From positions 124,001-188,000 of the forward strand of contig JADHYV010000010.1 of NCBI GenBank assembly GCA_027604705.1: a stretch of DNA of 64,000 nucleotides. The letters are read 5' to 3'. Shown piece by piece: positions 45,123-56,718 of the stretch; the first letter of the stretch is position 1, and the number at the start of each line of letters is the position of its first letter. Both the position numbers and the translations under genes were made by a program. The stretch is from Allomyces arbusculus. Taxonomy: Eukaryota > Blastocladiomycota > Blastocladiomycetes > Blastocladiales > Blastocladiaceae. Below the pieces are notes generated by a model that worked only from the letters and a program-made list of their open reading frames with translations, was not told the origin of the DNA and searched no databases.

Positions 45123-46998
45123 ATGGAGACGGCTGTCGATGTTCTGGGCGCGCCAGTCGCGCTTATCGACCTTCCCGTCGAGCTTCTTACCAAGACTGTG
45201 CGAGCCCTTCCACGTGCTGCTCGTGTGCAGCTCTCTGCGACTTGCCGATACTTGCACGGCATTGTTACGCCCATTCTCGGAGAGCGTCGTGTGCTCTACT
45301 TTTCCTCGATGCCAGTCTTGATCTGGCAGCTCGCGAGCCTGCCGTGGTCACGGCCCACAGACGCGCCAGCCAATCTGCTTGTGCATGCCTTGACTCAAGT
45401 TGCTTCTGGCGATACCACCGAGTTTCCCATCAACTCAACGCTCCGAGAACTTGTTCTTGTTGCTGACGCGCGCCCGCGCGAGGGCCAGGCCATGTCTGGT
45501 CCCCAAGCTTCCACGCTTCACTTGGACCCACGCACAGCGTCCCCACCCTGGCTCCCGCCGTACGCAGTGTCCTCGCCGAGCACGGACGAAGCCGCTCATC
45601 ATGCCCAGGCTCACGACCTGAAACTCCTCGGCATTGTGGCGACTGCTGTCCTTGCGCGCGCGCCAGGGCTCAAGGCGCTCCGCGCGCTAGCGGTGGAGGA
45701 TGCACCAAATGGGCCAGACGAGCGCATGGATCTGTTCAATCGCACGCGCGTGCCAGTGTGGCGCGCGCTATTTGACGGCCACAAGCTTGGCAACATTATG
45801 ACGAAATTTGACTTCCAGACGGGCCCATTATGGACTCTCGTGGCCGCGGCCAAAGTCATTGAATCGCTGCCTGCGAATGTGGCCCTCTCGCACCTGTCGA
45901 TGTTCAGCACACTCCCGGAGGTGCTGTGCAATTTGAAGCCCATTGGTCCAGTCCTGCTCCCAGGCGTCGACTCCCTAGAGCTCGCTCCGCTTCTTCCAAC
46001 GCCAGGGCCAGCTCTCGGCCGGGATGTGCTGGGCCTGTTCCCGAACTTGCGCCGGCTCTACCTCCACATGCCGGCCATTGCCGTCCCGCACTTTGCAGCG
46101 CTCGCGCAAGTTTCCACGCTCCGTGAGCTCGTCGTGACGGGCGAGATTCGCGCCGGCATCTTTTCCCAGGATGACGAAGAGACGGCCGACGCGCTTGCTG
46201 AACCTGCTGACGCAATTGTAGAACGCACATTGAATCTCTCGACGTTGACTCTCAATGTTTACACCTCGCAGTCGTTGTTTATCGAAAAAGCGTCGATGGT
46301 AGTTGCGTGGTTCCTGCGCCGGGTTTACGCTGCCAAGGCTGTGTCGTTTTCAGGGGCCATGGATATTGCGTTTCCTACCGGTATGGCTCACCTCGGGGTG
46401 GAGGGCCTTACGTTCCAGCGAGTTGTTGTCAAGGTACAGTGGGCTTCTCTCACCGGAATAGGAGCTCGTTCTCGGAATACTGATTGCTTGGCCTGCTGCC
46501 CTTCTCCAGCCCGAAAATATTGCCGAGCACGGCCGCACGCTTCGCTCGCTCACACTGGACCGGTGCCAGCTGACCTCACCGACCGCTGAGTCCCGGCTGG
46601 GCGGCGTTGCGCCGATCCAGCTCAACCATCTGGAGTCGCTCACGCTCCACCAGATCGAGACCATGGACGACCCCTCGACGATGGCGTGGATCCTCGACGC
46701 CACCGCGCTCACGGTCCGGGAAGTGGCGCTCTCGTCGGTGCCCGATTTGTCTATGGAGGCGGCGGCCAAGACGCTCAAATCGATTCGTCACCCGTGTCGG
46801 ATTGTGCTCAAGGATGTGGCGATCCTGCTACGGGACACAGATGTCCCCGACCATCTCACGGTGGTGCGTGCCGTGGACCGGTCGGGGGTGCGCGATGATT
46901 TTGCACCGGTCATGCCGTCGGATGTAGAGGAGGTGGACACAGGGGTGGTTGTTGTTGTTGCGGCAAATGGCGGGGTGGGCTGGCTCGGAGAGCAATGA
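45123..46998 (+). CDS. F-box protein with leucine-rich C-terminal region
   Basis: Two exons, 45123-46433 and 46510-46998, give 599 residues. An F-box lies at residues about 13-52: LIDLPVELLTKTVRALPRAA, then LSATCRYLHGIVTPIL. The rest has a loose leucine-rich pattern (STLRELVLVADAR, LPGVDSLELAPLL, FPNLRRLYLHMPAI, VSTLRELVVTGEI, LRSLTLDRCQLT, LESLTLHQIE), suggesting degenerate LRRs for substrate recognition by an SCF ubiquitin ligase. The 76-nt intron has a CTGAT branch and CTCCAG acceptor. The ATG at 45123 puts the F-box near the N-terminus, as usual. A decayed tandem copy follows at 47.35-48.7 kb and keeps the intron position. Confidence 0.75.
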
Positions 46999-47344
46999 AA
47001 CTGGCGCCGCCCGTCACAATGTATGAAGCATCCCGAGTTACTAGATACAGAGTATTTCTTACTTTGGTCTTGGTACGCCATTGACATTGCAATGGCTCTC
47101 TTATGGTGAGCACGTATGACGGAAAGAGATGGACGAGAAAATGGCCGAGAAAAACACATTCGTCGTTTGATTGTGATGCCGACAGCAGATTTCCTCGATG
47201 TTGGTCACCTTGACGAGCATAACACCGAACACTAGCATTTCGCAACCAAACTTGTCTTGCAGCTTGCCAATCATGAACAACGAGGTCGACTCTTTGCCCT
47301 CGGTCATCCGTGATCAAAGCTTGTGAACACTGCTCCAGTCCAGC
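46999..47344. other. Intergenic between F-box gene and its decayed copy
   Basis: 346 nt, lower GC, no gene. Confidence 0.5.
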
Positions 47345-48720
47345 AGTCTGCTTGTCGAGATACTTGCCATGATGTGCGCCCTGCCACGTGCTGCCCGTGT
47401 CGAGCTTGCCGCAACGTGATGGCTTTTTTATGACATTGCCGGACCAATTCTCGGCGAGCAGCGTGTCCTGTATTGTTCGTCGTTGCCTGACTTGATCTGG
47501 CAGCTCGCTTGCCTGCCGTGGTCGCGGCCCTCAGACGCGCCAGCCAAACTACTTGCGCCCATTTTGGCGCATAGCACTGCCGGGGATATGACCGTGATTC
47601 CATTCAATTCGCCGCTCCGCGAGCTGGTTCTTGTCGCCGACCTTCGCTCGTTCGACGGCCCAGCTATGACTGAACCCATGGCTAACATGCTCGACGTGGA
47701 CCCGCGAGGCGCGACCCCAGCCTGGGCGACCAGCTTACTCTTGTCATTCATTGAAGGGCAGCCCAGATGCTCACCGTGTCATTCTTCAAGACTTGAACCT
47801 CCTCGACACGGTAGCCAAAGCGGTTCTTGCACATCTTGTGTCGCTCAAGACGTTCCGTGCGCTCTCTGTTGGCGACGGGCCCATCAATAATCGGGACCTG
47901 TTCAATAGCTCGCTGTTACCTATGCGGCGCACATTGTATGGCGATTGCTTGCTTGGCAACGTCATTGTGACCGTGGACTTATGTGGAGTATTCTGATCGT
48001 GGTCAAGTTTCGTAACAATCTGCCAATAGTAAATGACCTCTCTCCGAGGCCTTCAAGGTGTTCGTGCCTTCGCAATCGTATATTCCATTCCTCAACACCT
48101 TCGAGCTTGCCCCCATTTCTTCCGACTCCTGCGCCGTCCCTGTGCCAAGAGATTTTGGGCTCATTTCCGTCAGTGCACCGGCTGGACCTACACATGATGG
48201 GGTTCACAGTCTCGGATTTTGCGGCGCTCGCGCAGCTTCCCACGGTCTACCGAGCTCATCCTGACAGGCGAGATTTGGGCGGGCATTTTTCTCGAAGATG
48301 GCGACGCAACCAATGACGCCCTTGCAGAACCGGTGGATGCAGTGGTAGAGCGCACCCTGGAATTCTCGGCATTGACTTTGGACGTGTATACCTCGCAGCC
48401 ATTGTTTATCGAGAAGGCGTCGATGGTTGTCGCGTGATTCCTGCGACGAGTTTGCACCGCCAAGTTTGTGCCGTTGTCGGGGGCAATGGACATAGCGTTT
48501 CCGCTTGGCGCGGCTCACCTTGGAGTGAAGAGTCTCGAGCTCTGCCAAGTCGTTCTCAGGATACGGTGGTCCTCTCATCCAAAGCGGTGGTTGTGTCTGG
48601 TCGGTCTCGGCTTGCTGATCATTTGTAGCTTTCCTGCGTCACCTGTCCAGCCCGAGAATATCGCTGGCACCACGTCAGAGAACGTCAAGATTGCACCAAA
48701 ACCAGGACGACATCCTCCAT
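47345..48720 (+). pseudogene. Decayed tandem copy of the F-box gene
   Basis: Similarity to the intact F-box gene is collinear over about 1.35 kb: CALPRAARVELAAT (from about 47370), VLYCSSLPDLIWQLACLPWS, SPLRELVLVADLRS, then in other frames LLDTVAKAVLAHLVSLKTF, RLDLHMMGFTVSDFAALAQL, VDAVVERTLEFSALTLDVYT and SGAMDIAFPLGAAHLG. The reading frame is broken: a stop lies just after VELAAT, the frame changes near 47745 and again near 48000-48240, and further stops lie at 47994 and 48435. The sequence equivalent to the acceptor and start of exon 2 (ccagcccgagaatat, near 48640) is present, so the duplication was of genomic DNA, not of a processed transcript. Confidence 0.8.
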
Positions 48721-48781
48721 CCTGCCGAGGCTAAACAATACACACTCATCTCTTCTCCGAGACCCAATCATTGCCCGCAAA

Positions 48782-48859
48782 ATGATGCAGCTCATTCACG
48801 AAGACGAAATTGACGAGTTTGAGGACTTCGTCGCTGATATCAGTCCGTTCTCAGCTTGA
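48782..48859 (+). CDS. Small acidic upstream ORF
   Basis: 25 codons beginning MMQLIHEDEIDEFEDFVADI, ending 69 nt before the ATG of the TPR gene. The composition looks coding. It could be a regulatory upstream ORF, or a first exon if a splice exists that I could not fix. Chance occurrence is possible at this length. Confidence 0.3.
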   Translation: MMQLIHEDEIDEFEDFVADISPFSA

Positions 48860-48927
48860 TTCAACCTATTCCTGCCGACTTGTGTTGCACGACGCTCATC
48901 AAGTTGTCTCGACACCTAGCCTCGAAA

Positions 48928-51067
48928 ATGGACAAGATCATGAAGGGGGACCCCGTCTCGGAGCTCGACGTGCTTCCTGCAGATCGTCTTGTGGTCCCTG
49001 CGGCCGGACATGGTCGCTGCGTCGACCCAACCTCCATGATCAAGGTCGCCGAGGCTGCTGTTGCGGAAAGGCAAGAACTTCCATCCGTCACCCAGCCCGC
49101 AGCTCTTCAGGAGAGTGTCAAGGTGTCGACAGGCGGCCTCGTGGGAACCGCATCGCCTCCGAACGGGCGCACTCCCAGCACGGCGCCCAAGTGCAAGAAA
49201 CCTGGCACTCGTTCCCTCGACTACTCGCGGTTCGACAAGATTGAACTCAACGCGGTGGGTACGGAGGCTGCGCACAAGACCATGTCGGCGGCGGCGCCAC
49301 TACATTGCGCCACGCCCACCACACCGGATCCGCTCAAGGCCAAGATCGAGCGCGTTGTCAAGACCATGACCGGCCATTCCGACCGTGGCACCGCCTCCGC
49401 GACGCGCGGCGACTGGTCGACCGCGCGCGATTGCTACCTCGCGGCTGTTGCGACCTACACCAAGGACCCAACGATTCGCGCCAAGGCCGCTGACATGCCG
49501 CTCCGCACGCAAGTGAACCGCGCGCACGCCAATCTCGCACAGGCGCACTTGCAGCTCGGCGAGAGCGAGGCCGCGGCGCTCGCCGCGCAGGCCGTCTTGT
49601 CGCACTCGCCGCCGTGCTGGAAGGCCCACTGGCGGTACACGGTCGCGTACCGGCGGCTCGTGCGCGAGGGGAAGCGGCCCGTGGCCGAGTGGGTGGCAGT
49701 GGTCGAGGCGTTACGCAAGGTCGTGATGGTGCACAAGCCCAAGGAGTTGCCACTCGCGCTCGTGCTCAAGGAAGATGCCGACGGTCGCGCCGAATTTGGG
49801 CTTTTGAAAGTGGGCGGCGGCAAGGATTCGGCACCGCCCGAGAGCTCGAGCGTGAGTGCAGGTTCTAGTGCTGCGGCGGCTGGAACGGCACGCTCGACGG
49901 ATCTTGACAACATGCTTCAAACTGCCAAGGACCTGCTCGTGGCCAAGGATATTTCGGGCGCGCTCGCGTGGCTAGCTTGCACGGCCCTCCCGGCAGTCGA
50001 GCGGCATCCCGAAACGGCGCGCGCACCACTTGATCTGGCCATGTTCCGGCTTGTGACGATGGTTCAGGACGCGCTCGAGACACCGCCAGTGCTCGCCAAG
50101 TCGCCCACATTCTCCGCGTGGCTCCTGCACGTTTGGAAGATGATGGGTGCCGCCGAACCCGTCGTCTCCGGCATCACGAGCCTCGTCCAATCGCCGCTCG
50201 GTCGGGATGCGGCGCTGCTCGCGCGCGAGGACGCGGAACTATGGTTGAAAGCGGCGGCGCATCATGTTCTCGAACTTTCGGCATTTCCCGTGGACGCGCA
50301 CCGATCGGCACTCGTCGACGCCGTGTTTGCGCTCTCGACGGTGTTGAAAGTGACGTGCCCGCCGTGGGACCTGGTCGAGGCCATGATTAATGCGACGTGG
50401 GTCGCGGAGGAGGCCAAGCTCGGGATTATCGCCAACGTTCTCCGCATGCGGCCGGATTCGGCACCGAGCGCAGCGCTCGTGGCATTGACGCGGGTGGTCG
50501 AGCGCGGTGCAGTTCACGCGGTGCTGTGGAGCAAGCTCGGGCGTTTGGGTGGGACCGTGCGCGCGGCGCTCGTCGCGCGTGCACCCAAGGCGATCGTCAC
50601 GGTGCGCTCGATGGCGGCGTGGTCGGCGGTCGTGCAGCTCGCTGTCGACGTGCAGGATCATGACGTGTCGGCCGCAGTTTTGGACGGGCTGTTGGATCGT
50701 GCTGGTGACGCTCTTGACGACGATACGGTGATGGGCAACGCAGCACTGCTCGTTGCACGCAACAGCGTCCCTACGGCGGCTCGTTCCCGTTGGGCACGGT
50801 TGTTGCTGGACGCACTCCGAAAGCGGTACGATGCTGTGCGGCAGCGACGCGGCGATCAAGTCAAGGTGTCGGTGGTCGCTGAGAACGTGGCAATTGCGCT
50901 GGCCAAGTTGTGTCGGGTGGACGGTACGTGTGCGTGTGCGATGCCTTAGTGCGCTGACAGTTATCTAACTAGAGTCCCGCCGAACAGACGATGTGCGCCA
51001 ATGGGTGCGCGAGAACGGTGGCATCGAGCTCATGACGTACTGCGTGCCGCAGGGGGCACGGTCGTAA
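48928..51067 (+). CDS. TPR-containing helical-repeat protein (possibly UNC-45/CNS1-like)
   Basis: Two exons, 48928-50923 and 50973-51067, split by a 49-nt intron (GTACGT donor, CTAG acceptor), give 696 residues. Residues about 150-235 form TPR-like helices: ASATRGDWSTARDCYLAAVA, LRTQVNRAHANLAQAHLQLG, SEAAALAAQAVLS. From about 330 to the end the protein is all-helical with Ala/Leu/Val repeats resembling ARM/HEAT units (LGIIANVLRMRPDSAPSAAL; ENVAIALAKLCRVD; last exon QWVRENGGIELMTYC). A TPR domain followed by ARM-like repeats is the layout of UNC-45-type myosin chaperones, but I see no decisive motif, so this is only a suggestion. The N-terminal 100 residues are low-complexity. Confidence 0.7.
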
Positions 51068-51615
51068 GGAACCAGGTGGGAGAGGAGGATGATGGAGAAG
51101 CGCACTGATGGATCTGGTTTTGCGGTGGAGGACTGAAACGATGGACTCGTTGATTTTGCGATGTGAGCAATGTTCCTCTATTTTTTCACTCTCAATGCGG
51201 TCGTCGTTCAGCAACCATTTTCATTGAGCCTCAGCCGGCAGCACAAACGTCTGGAAGTTTCACAAACAAAGCAACCATCAAATGAAGGCCCTCATTCCCT
51301 TAGGACGTCTTGCAAGCAAGGATTGTGCGATGTTTGGCATGTCAAATGACCGCAGTTTTGACTGCAGGTGTCAAAGTATCAGTCGAGGGCCTTGAGCGCA
51401 TGCAAATCCGGACCCCTGACAAAAAAAAGCCGACCCTTGTGCGATGTCTTGTCTTGAGCAATTTTTTTCCTCCTTGTCTGTCCGGTTGTGCTCTCTTCTC
51501 TCTGAGTCCTGATTGTGGTATGTTTTTGATCATCAATCGTGGCTTAGGGCTCAAGGCCATGTGAAGCGGAACACATCGACGATACAACCAAAATTCAAAT
51601 GGTATTCAGCCATCA
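51068..51615. other. Intergenic, lower GC
   Basis: About 550 nt, no gene seen. Confidence 0.5.
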
Positions 51616-52362
51616 CTAATAATAATCACACCAATCCCACACACGACCGACAATCCCTTGCGACCGAAGCCCAGCCAGCATCGCTTCCAGCGGCCCCTTG
51701 ATTCGCAGCGACACGGCCTCCATGAGAACCACATCAAGTACGAGCACCTGCAGTATGCCAGAAATCGCGTGAAGCTGGCCAATCAGTAAATCGATCATGA
51801 TACCAGCAGATAAATACAACTTCATAACTTGCAGCAATGGAGTGCAAGGCAGCACAGCTACAGGGTTCGTGTTGCAGGGACATAAAATCAAATGCCGGCT
51901 CTTGACCAGTGGGTAGCTCCAACTGGACTTCCAATCGGCGAAGGCTGGGTAGGGTGAACATCAAGGCCAACTTGTTCCACTGCGATTGTTGCACAGCCAT
52001 GCGCAGCGATGTCAAACGCCCAGCGACAGGTTTCAGAGCCGTCGCTATCGAATATGAGGGCATGGTGAGCCCAGGCAACTCCAACTCGGTCGGGTTTGCA
52101 AATTGCGTAGCGATGCCAGCAATGACGGCACGAAAGCGCTCAGGAAAAAAGATGACAAGGTCCCGTGTTGATCAAGAACGAGCGCAGCAGACCGGACAGT
52201 AATCGATGGGAGGAAGAAGCGAGTCCCATTTCGCATCCCAACTTGGTGGACGACCCAAATCGTAGGGCCAAAATGGTCATCAACTGGCTTGTTATCATCA
52301 CTGTTCATTGCTCCAAATGTGAAAAGAAACGTGCGAGCCCGAAAATCGGGATATTTCATCAC
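51616..52362 (-). CDS. Probable leucine-rich coding region, model incomplete
   Basis: The minus strand encodes FPERFRAVIAGIATQFANPT, then LELPGLTMPSYSIATALKP, LTSLRMAV, KLALMFTLPSLRRLEVQLEL (52130-51880), and after a possible 43-46-nt intron LHAISGILQVLVLDVVLMEA to a stop at 51616. Spacing of leucines in L..L.L...P units resembles degenerate LRRs as in F-box proteins. An upstream frame (52362-52150) encodes FGPTIWVVHQVGMRNGTRFF but is in a different phase; I could not find a splice that joins it. It may be a small gene or a decaying F-box/LRR relative. Confidence 0.3.
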
Positions 52363-53159
52363 AGCGTATGGAACAAGCGCTGCAGTTGGGCCATTCGATT
52401 TCGAGCGTTACTGCCTGAGCGGAGGGCGATTGGTACATGCCATCCCGGCAAGATATTGTCGACAATGTGCCTCATTGGCCGAGCCACTTGGGGTTGGTTT
52501 GGTGCGTGAACTTGGCGAGCCGGGTGAGGTATGTCATGTATGGATGGATCAATTGCGTGTGAAGCATCAAGGTCCGCGCATGAAGCATCAAGGCGCGCAC
52601 GCCATGCGCTGTGGATGTTGTTCAATTCAATTATTACATGCATGGAATGCATTGGCCGCTCACGATGCATTCAGGGTGTGCTGGGAGATCGTAAACGCCA
52701 GAAGGTTTTTTCGTCGGTTGCTCTTTTGAGATCTATTTGGGAAGCTGGAGCACTAGTGAATTAATGATTTTGGAACATAAGAGAGACACAAAGATCGTTC
52801 GCATTCCCGGCGCATACACATCATGCGACCATGTACACAGCGAGGAGTCAAAATTATCGACATGAAGCGGTGTATGAATGGAGTCAGAACGACGACGATG
52901 TTGCAGCAGACCCTCGTAAAAAAGGGCAGCCAGGGCGCGAGTTTACTAATGAAATCTATGAATTTGGTTTGAATAAATGAATAAACAAACAACAGCAAAA
53001 TGAGGTTGGAGCGACCATCATGCGAACAGACCAGGTCGCCACCAACCATCCCATATTTCTGCTCAGGCCTGAATTAGGCCATGCCTGCTCAGCACCACCG
53101 ATCGTGTGCGACGCCGCGACCACATCATCCTTGGCCAAGACGGCATGACCGTGCGCTGC
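52363..53159. other. Intergenic, lower GC
   Basis: About 800 nt. An imperfect direct repeat of tgaagcatcaagg lies near 52559 and 52579. No gene recognised. Confidence 0.45.
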
Positions 53160-53416
53160 CACAGCAATGACGCTCAGAGGATTCGCCAATCGAAACGACG
53201 AAACGCTCGCCCAGACAGTGGACGTCGACGACAATAATGCACCCTTTTTCGTCGAGCGTCACCGAGTGGGCTCGATAGCCAATTGGCGTCGCTGTACGTG
53301 AACATGGTCCATTGGTTGAAGGTCATGGCAGTTGCAGCAGTCGCCATCATCGGAGCTGTGTGGGCGAGCCGGGCCAGGACGAGCAAAAGCCCGAACGTGG
53401 GCGACGATGGGATCAT
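53160..53416 (-). pseudogene. Broken first-exon copy of the secreted membrane protein gene
   Basis: From an ATG at 53416 (minus) the frame reads MIPSSPTFGLLLVLARLAHT, aligned to MALSLPTFGLLLILTLIAHT of the gene at 34.7 kb, then NQWTMFTYSD (LDQWNMFYYHY in the intact gene). The homology then continues in another frame, SVTLDEKGCIIVVDVHC against SATLDAEGCLVVVDVHC, so a frameshift lies near 53270. No copy of exons 2 and 3 is seen further down. Upstream, a TATA-like CTAAAAGG and leader sequence are also similar, so promoter plus exon 1 was copied as DNA. Confidence 0.75.
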
Positions 53417-54827
53417 TCTTGGATGGTGAGGGTCAAGCAACGGTTTGACAAGCACCTGCGGGGTGAGAGTGGGGCCCTTTCCTTTTAGAGCGCGAGCACC
53501 CAGCGAAAGCAAGTGCGGCAGAGTCTCCATGGTCGGAAATTGCTCGCCCATGGCGCAGGCTCGCGCGCGCCAGTAACCGGTTCCTGGTGCAAAAACGATC
53601 GGATGGGTTGTGGTTCGTTTGCATCCAGCGATTCAGTAACAAACCTCTCACCGCCATTGTGTTTGATTAGAACAAGGAGGGTGATTCTTGCCCAACCTGC
53701 CAATCCAGGCTCCCAGACAGAGAGCCGCTGCCCTAAGCCTCGCTCAAGCCCTCAGGACAAAGCTTGCCAGAAACCGCGGTCAGAGAAACAGCGACGACCA
53801 ACAAACTGGTGGGGCGCAGACCAAACAGCGACGACTAAGAAAGTGGTAGGGGACAACAATTCTGATTTTGCATTCAGCCAAGCAGCCACGATCGGAAGCA
53901 CGCCATATCGACGAAACTGGAACCAGTTGGCCACGGTCACAACCGTCACAACGGAATCGAACGCGATCGAAGCAATGGAACGATGAGGGACTGCCCTACT
54001 GCATTTAATTGCTGCTAGACCAGGCCGCAATGTTGGTGTTGATATTCAACACGCCATAGTATTGCTCGTGCAGCGGAGCACTTGCTGTTGTTTCTCATTT
54101 ATCGCATCGAGTTGCTGGTCTTCATCGGCTGGTGGCGCATTTGCATTGAATTGCTGGTCGTCATCTGTTGGTGTCGTAATGTTCGTGCTGATTCTCAACC
54201 TCACGCCAGCGAGCCAGCAAAGCAGCAAGTAGCGGTTACCAACTGACCTCCTTGCCACGTCACTGGTGACACAATGGCACGGAGACAAACGGTTGCCCTG
54301 TCTGCAGCCCTCCTTAGAAACTGCGTTACAGCTCGAGAACATTGCTGGGCATCATTTCAAGGTCCGACAAGCGGCGCGCGGTCCGTCGCAGGGTGGGCCT
54401 GAACACGATGCCGCGCTGCGGCTTGCGAGCATGTGCCGGGCGTCGTCGTGCTGGGAACGCAGGGCGAGGGCCAGCGCGCAACTGGGCGAGAGGAAGCACC
54501 AGCGCGAGACATGGCACGTGTGGCCACCACGAGAGCACGCGTAGACTGCCGCTGGCCACTGCTTGTCTCCCGGTCAAGAGCTCGCGCGCTCGCTGCTCGG
54601 CGCTCTCAGACCGGCAACACGACGACGACCAGTACTGCCAGCAGCACCGACCGCTCGCGCACGACACCCGCAATCCAACAAGCCACTCCCTGCAAGCACT
54701 TCCTCTGCTGTCTCCTGGCCGTGTTCTTGGTGTTCAGCGCGACAACGACTCCACCACGCCCACGCACCGCACCGCCACCCGCACTTCCAGACCCGCAAGA
54801 AAGGACCACGGTTGATTGCTGCCCATC
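53417..54827. other. Intergenic, 1.4 kb
   Basis: It contains the relic promoter of the broken copy at its left end and the presumed DUF707 promoter at its right end. No gene is supported; open frames at 54.3-54.8 kb have no motif. Confidence 0.45.
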
Positions 54828-56718
54828 ATGACCCTCTCATCCGCATCGCCGTCCAGTTCCGCGAGCGCCATGCCGCTGCGCGACCGCCAAGTCCACTCTT
54901 CCGTCTTTTACGCGCCGCCCAAGCACGGTCGTGCCGTCGCGAGCATCAAGGATGCCCTGGGGCGACCGACCGTGCGCGTTCTCGTGCGCCACCGCCGCGC
55001 TCTCGCGCTGACCCTGCTCGCGCTCGTCCTGATCGCGTCGGTCATGATGCGGTCGTCGCCAGAGGACCACGGCAAGGCCACTGTCGTTGACGAAGCCGTC
55101 GTGTCGAGGCTTGCAGCTCAAGGAATTGGCCCGAATTCGGGCCGTACTCCCGCGGCGGTGCGTGAAGAGCTGCGGTCGATCCAAGAGGCGACGCGGCACC
55201 GCGTCGCTGGCGTGATTCCGGGGAGTAGACTTGCAGCATCAGGCAAGTTTGGCGCCGCTGCAGTGGCCGATCGCGAGCGAGTTCATAAGCCCGTGGTCGC
55301 GGCTGACGACGGCGTGACGTCAAACAAGAAGGCCGCACGCGCTGGCGCCAGAGATCATGCTCATGCAGGCCACATGGAGGCAATAGTTCACGAACCGGAC
55401 GACGACCATACGGTTGCTCGCGCCCAGCCCCACGGTTCGCCCGTCAAGGCGCCCGCCGTTCCTGAACCTCGCGTTGCCGCTCCCGTGGCCAAGCCCCAGT
55501 CTAAGCGCCCGCGCCCGCGCCGCGCTTCACGGCGTACCAAGCCCGCTGCGCATACGGCTTCGTCGAACACGGCCGAGGACCGCGACACGATCCCGCTCCT
55601 CGCGGCACTCGCGCACGAAAACGGCAACCTGCGCATGCTCGAGGACGGTGCCGCAGTACCTCGCACGCCGCCCGTCCTGCGGCACAGCGGCCTTCTCGCG
55701 ATCCCCGTCGGGTCCAAGTCGCGGGAGGCCGTGTCCCCGCTCCTCGACCTGTTTCGTAAAGAAGGGTTCCACTGTATCCTGTTCCACTACGAGCGCGCTG
55801 ACGTCGACGATACGGCTGTATGGGACGCTGAAGTGCCGCGGTACCGCGATTGTGTCGCCGTGCGTGTGCCCGGGCAGACCAAGTTCTGGTTCGCTAAGCG
55901 GTACTTGACGCCCGCGGCCGTGGCCGCCTACGACTACTTGTTCCTGTGGGACGATGACCTCGCCGTACCGAATGCCGACTGGTCGCCGACCCAGTTCCTC
56001 ACGATCCTGCGCCGGCACCACATTCACGTCGCGCAGCCGGCACTCGCGTCGGGTTTGCGCGATAACCCGCAGCATGATGTGGTCCGGTTCCACGATGACT
56101 TGGTTGCGCGGCGTCCGGGCCGGTTCACCAACTTTGTCGAGGTGCATTTCGGCTTCAGACACAATCTCGCACGGTGCCCTTCCGCTCACATCACCTACTC
56201 CATTCCAGGTCATGTTCCCCGTCTTCTCGCGCGCCGCCTGGTCGAACTGCATCTGGTCGACGATTCCCTACGACGGCCACTCGTTCTGGGGCACCGATAA
56301 CGTGTGGTACCCGCTCTGCGCGAGCGCCGGCTTCTGCCGGTTCGCCGTAATTGACGCGATGCCCGTGCACCACATGGACGCGCGCCGGCTCGTGCAGGAC
56401 GTCTCGGCCAACATTCGCGAGCTGCAAAACTATATCGCGCACGTGCACCAGCTGTGCACGCCCGCGGCCCTCCGTGCGGCTGACGCGCAGGCGCGGACCG
56501 TGTTTCAGGCCATGTGCGCCTACATTTCATCGTTTGAACTCGGGCTCTCGTTTACGAGCTTCCGCACGATTGCCTACCCGCACGACACGCCCGCACAGCA
56601 TTGCCCGGAGTTGCCGGCGTGGAAGGGGGTCAAGAATGCGCCGTGGTGGGGGCACGGCGAGGAGCCGCCATTTGTCGATCCGCAGACGGCGCTCGGCGTG
56701 CGGGATGAGGCGGAGTGA
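54828..56718 (+). CDS. DUF707-type glycosyltransferase-like type II membrane protein, intron-containing copy
   Basis: Two exons, 54828-56141 and 56209-56718, give 607 residues. A signal anchor (ALALTLLALVLIASVMM, about residues 60-76) follows a basic N-terminus; a long charged stem (residues 80-270) precedes the lumenal domain: LLAIPVGSKSREAV, FHCILFHYERADVDD, VPGQTKFWFAKRYLTP, YDYLFLWDDDLAVPN, HIHVAQPALASG, FTNFVE/VMFPVFSRAAW across the intron, and FWGTDNVWYPLC. It is clearly a paralogue of the gene at 43.0 kb, with the lumenal domain highly similar and the stem and C-terminus divergent. The 67-nt intron lies between FVE and VMF. Probably a Golgi enzyme of unknown acceptor. Confidence 0.85.
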
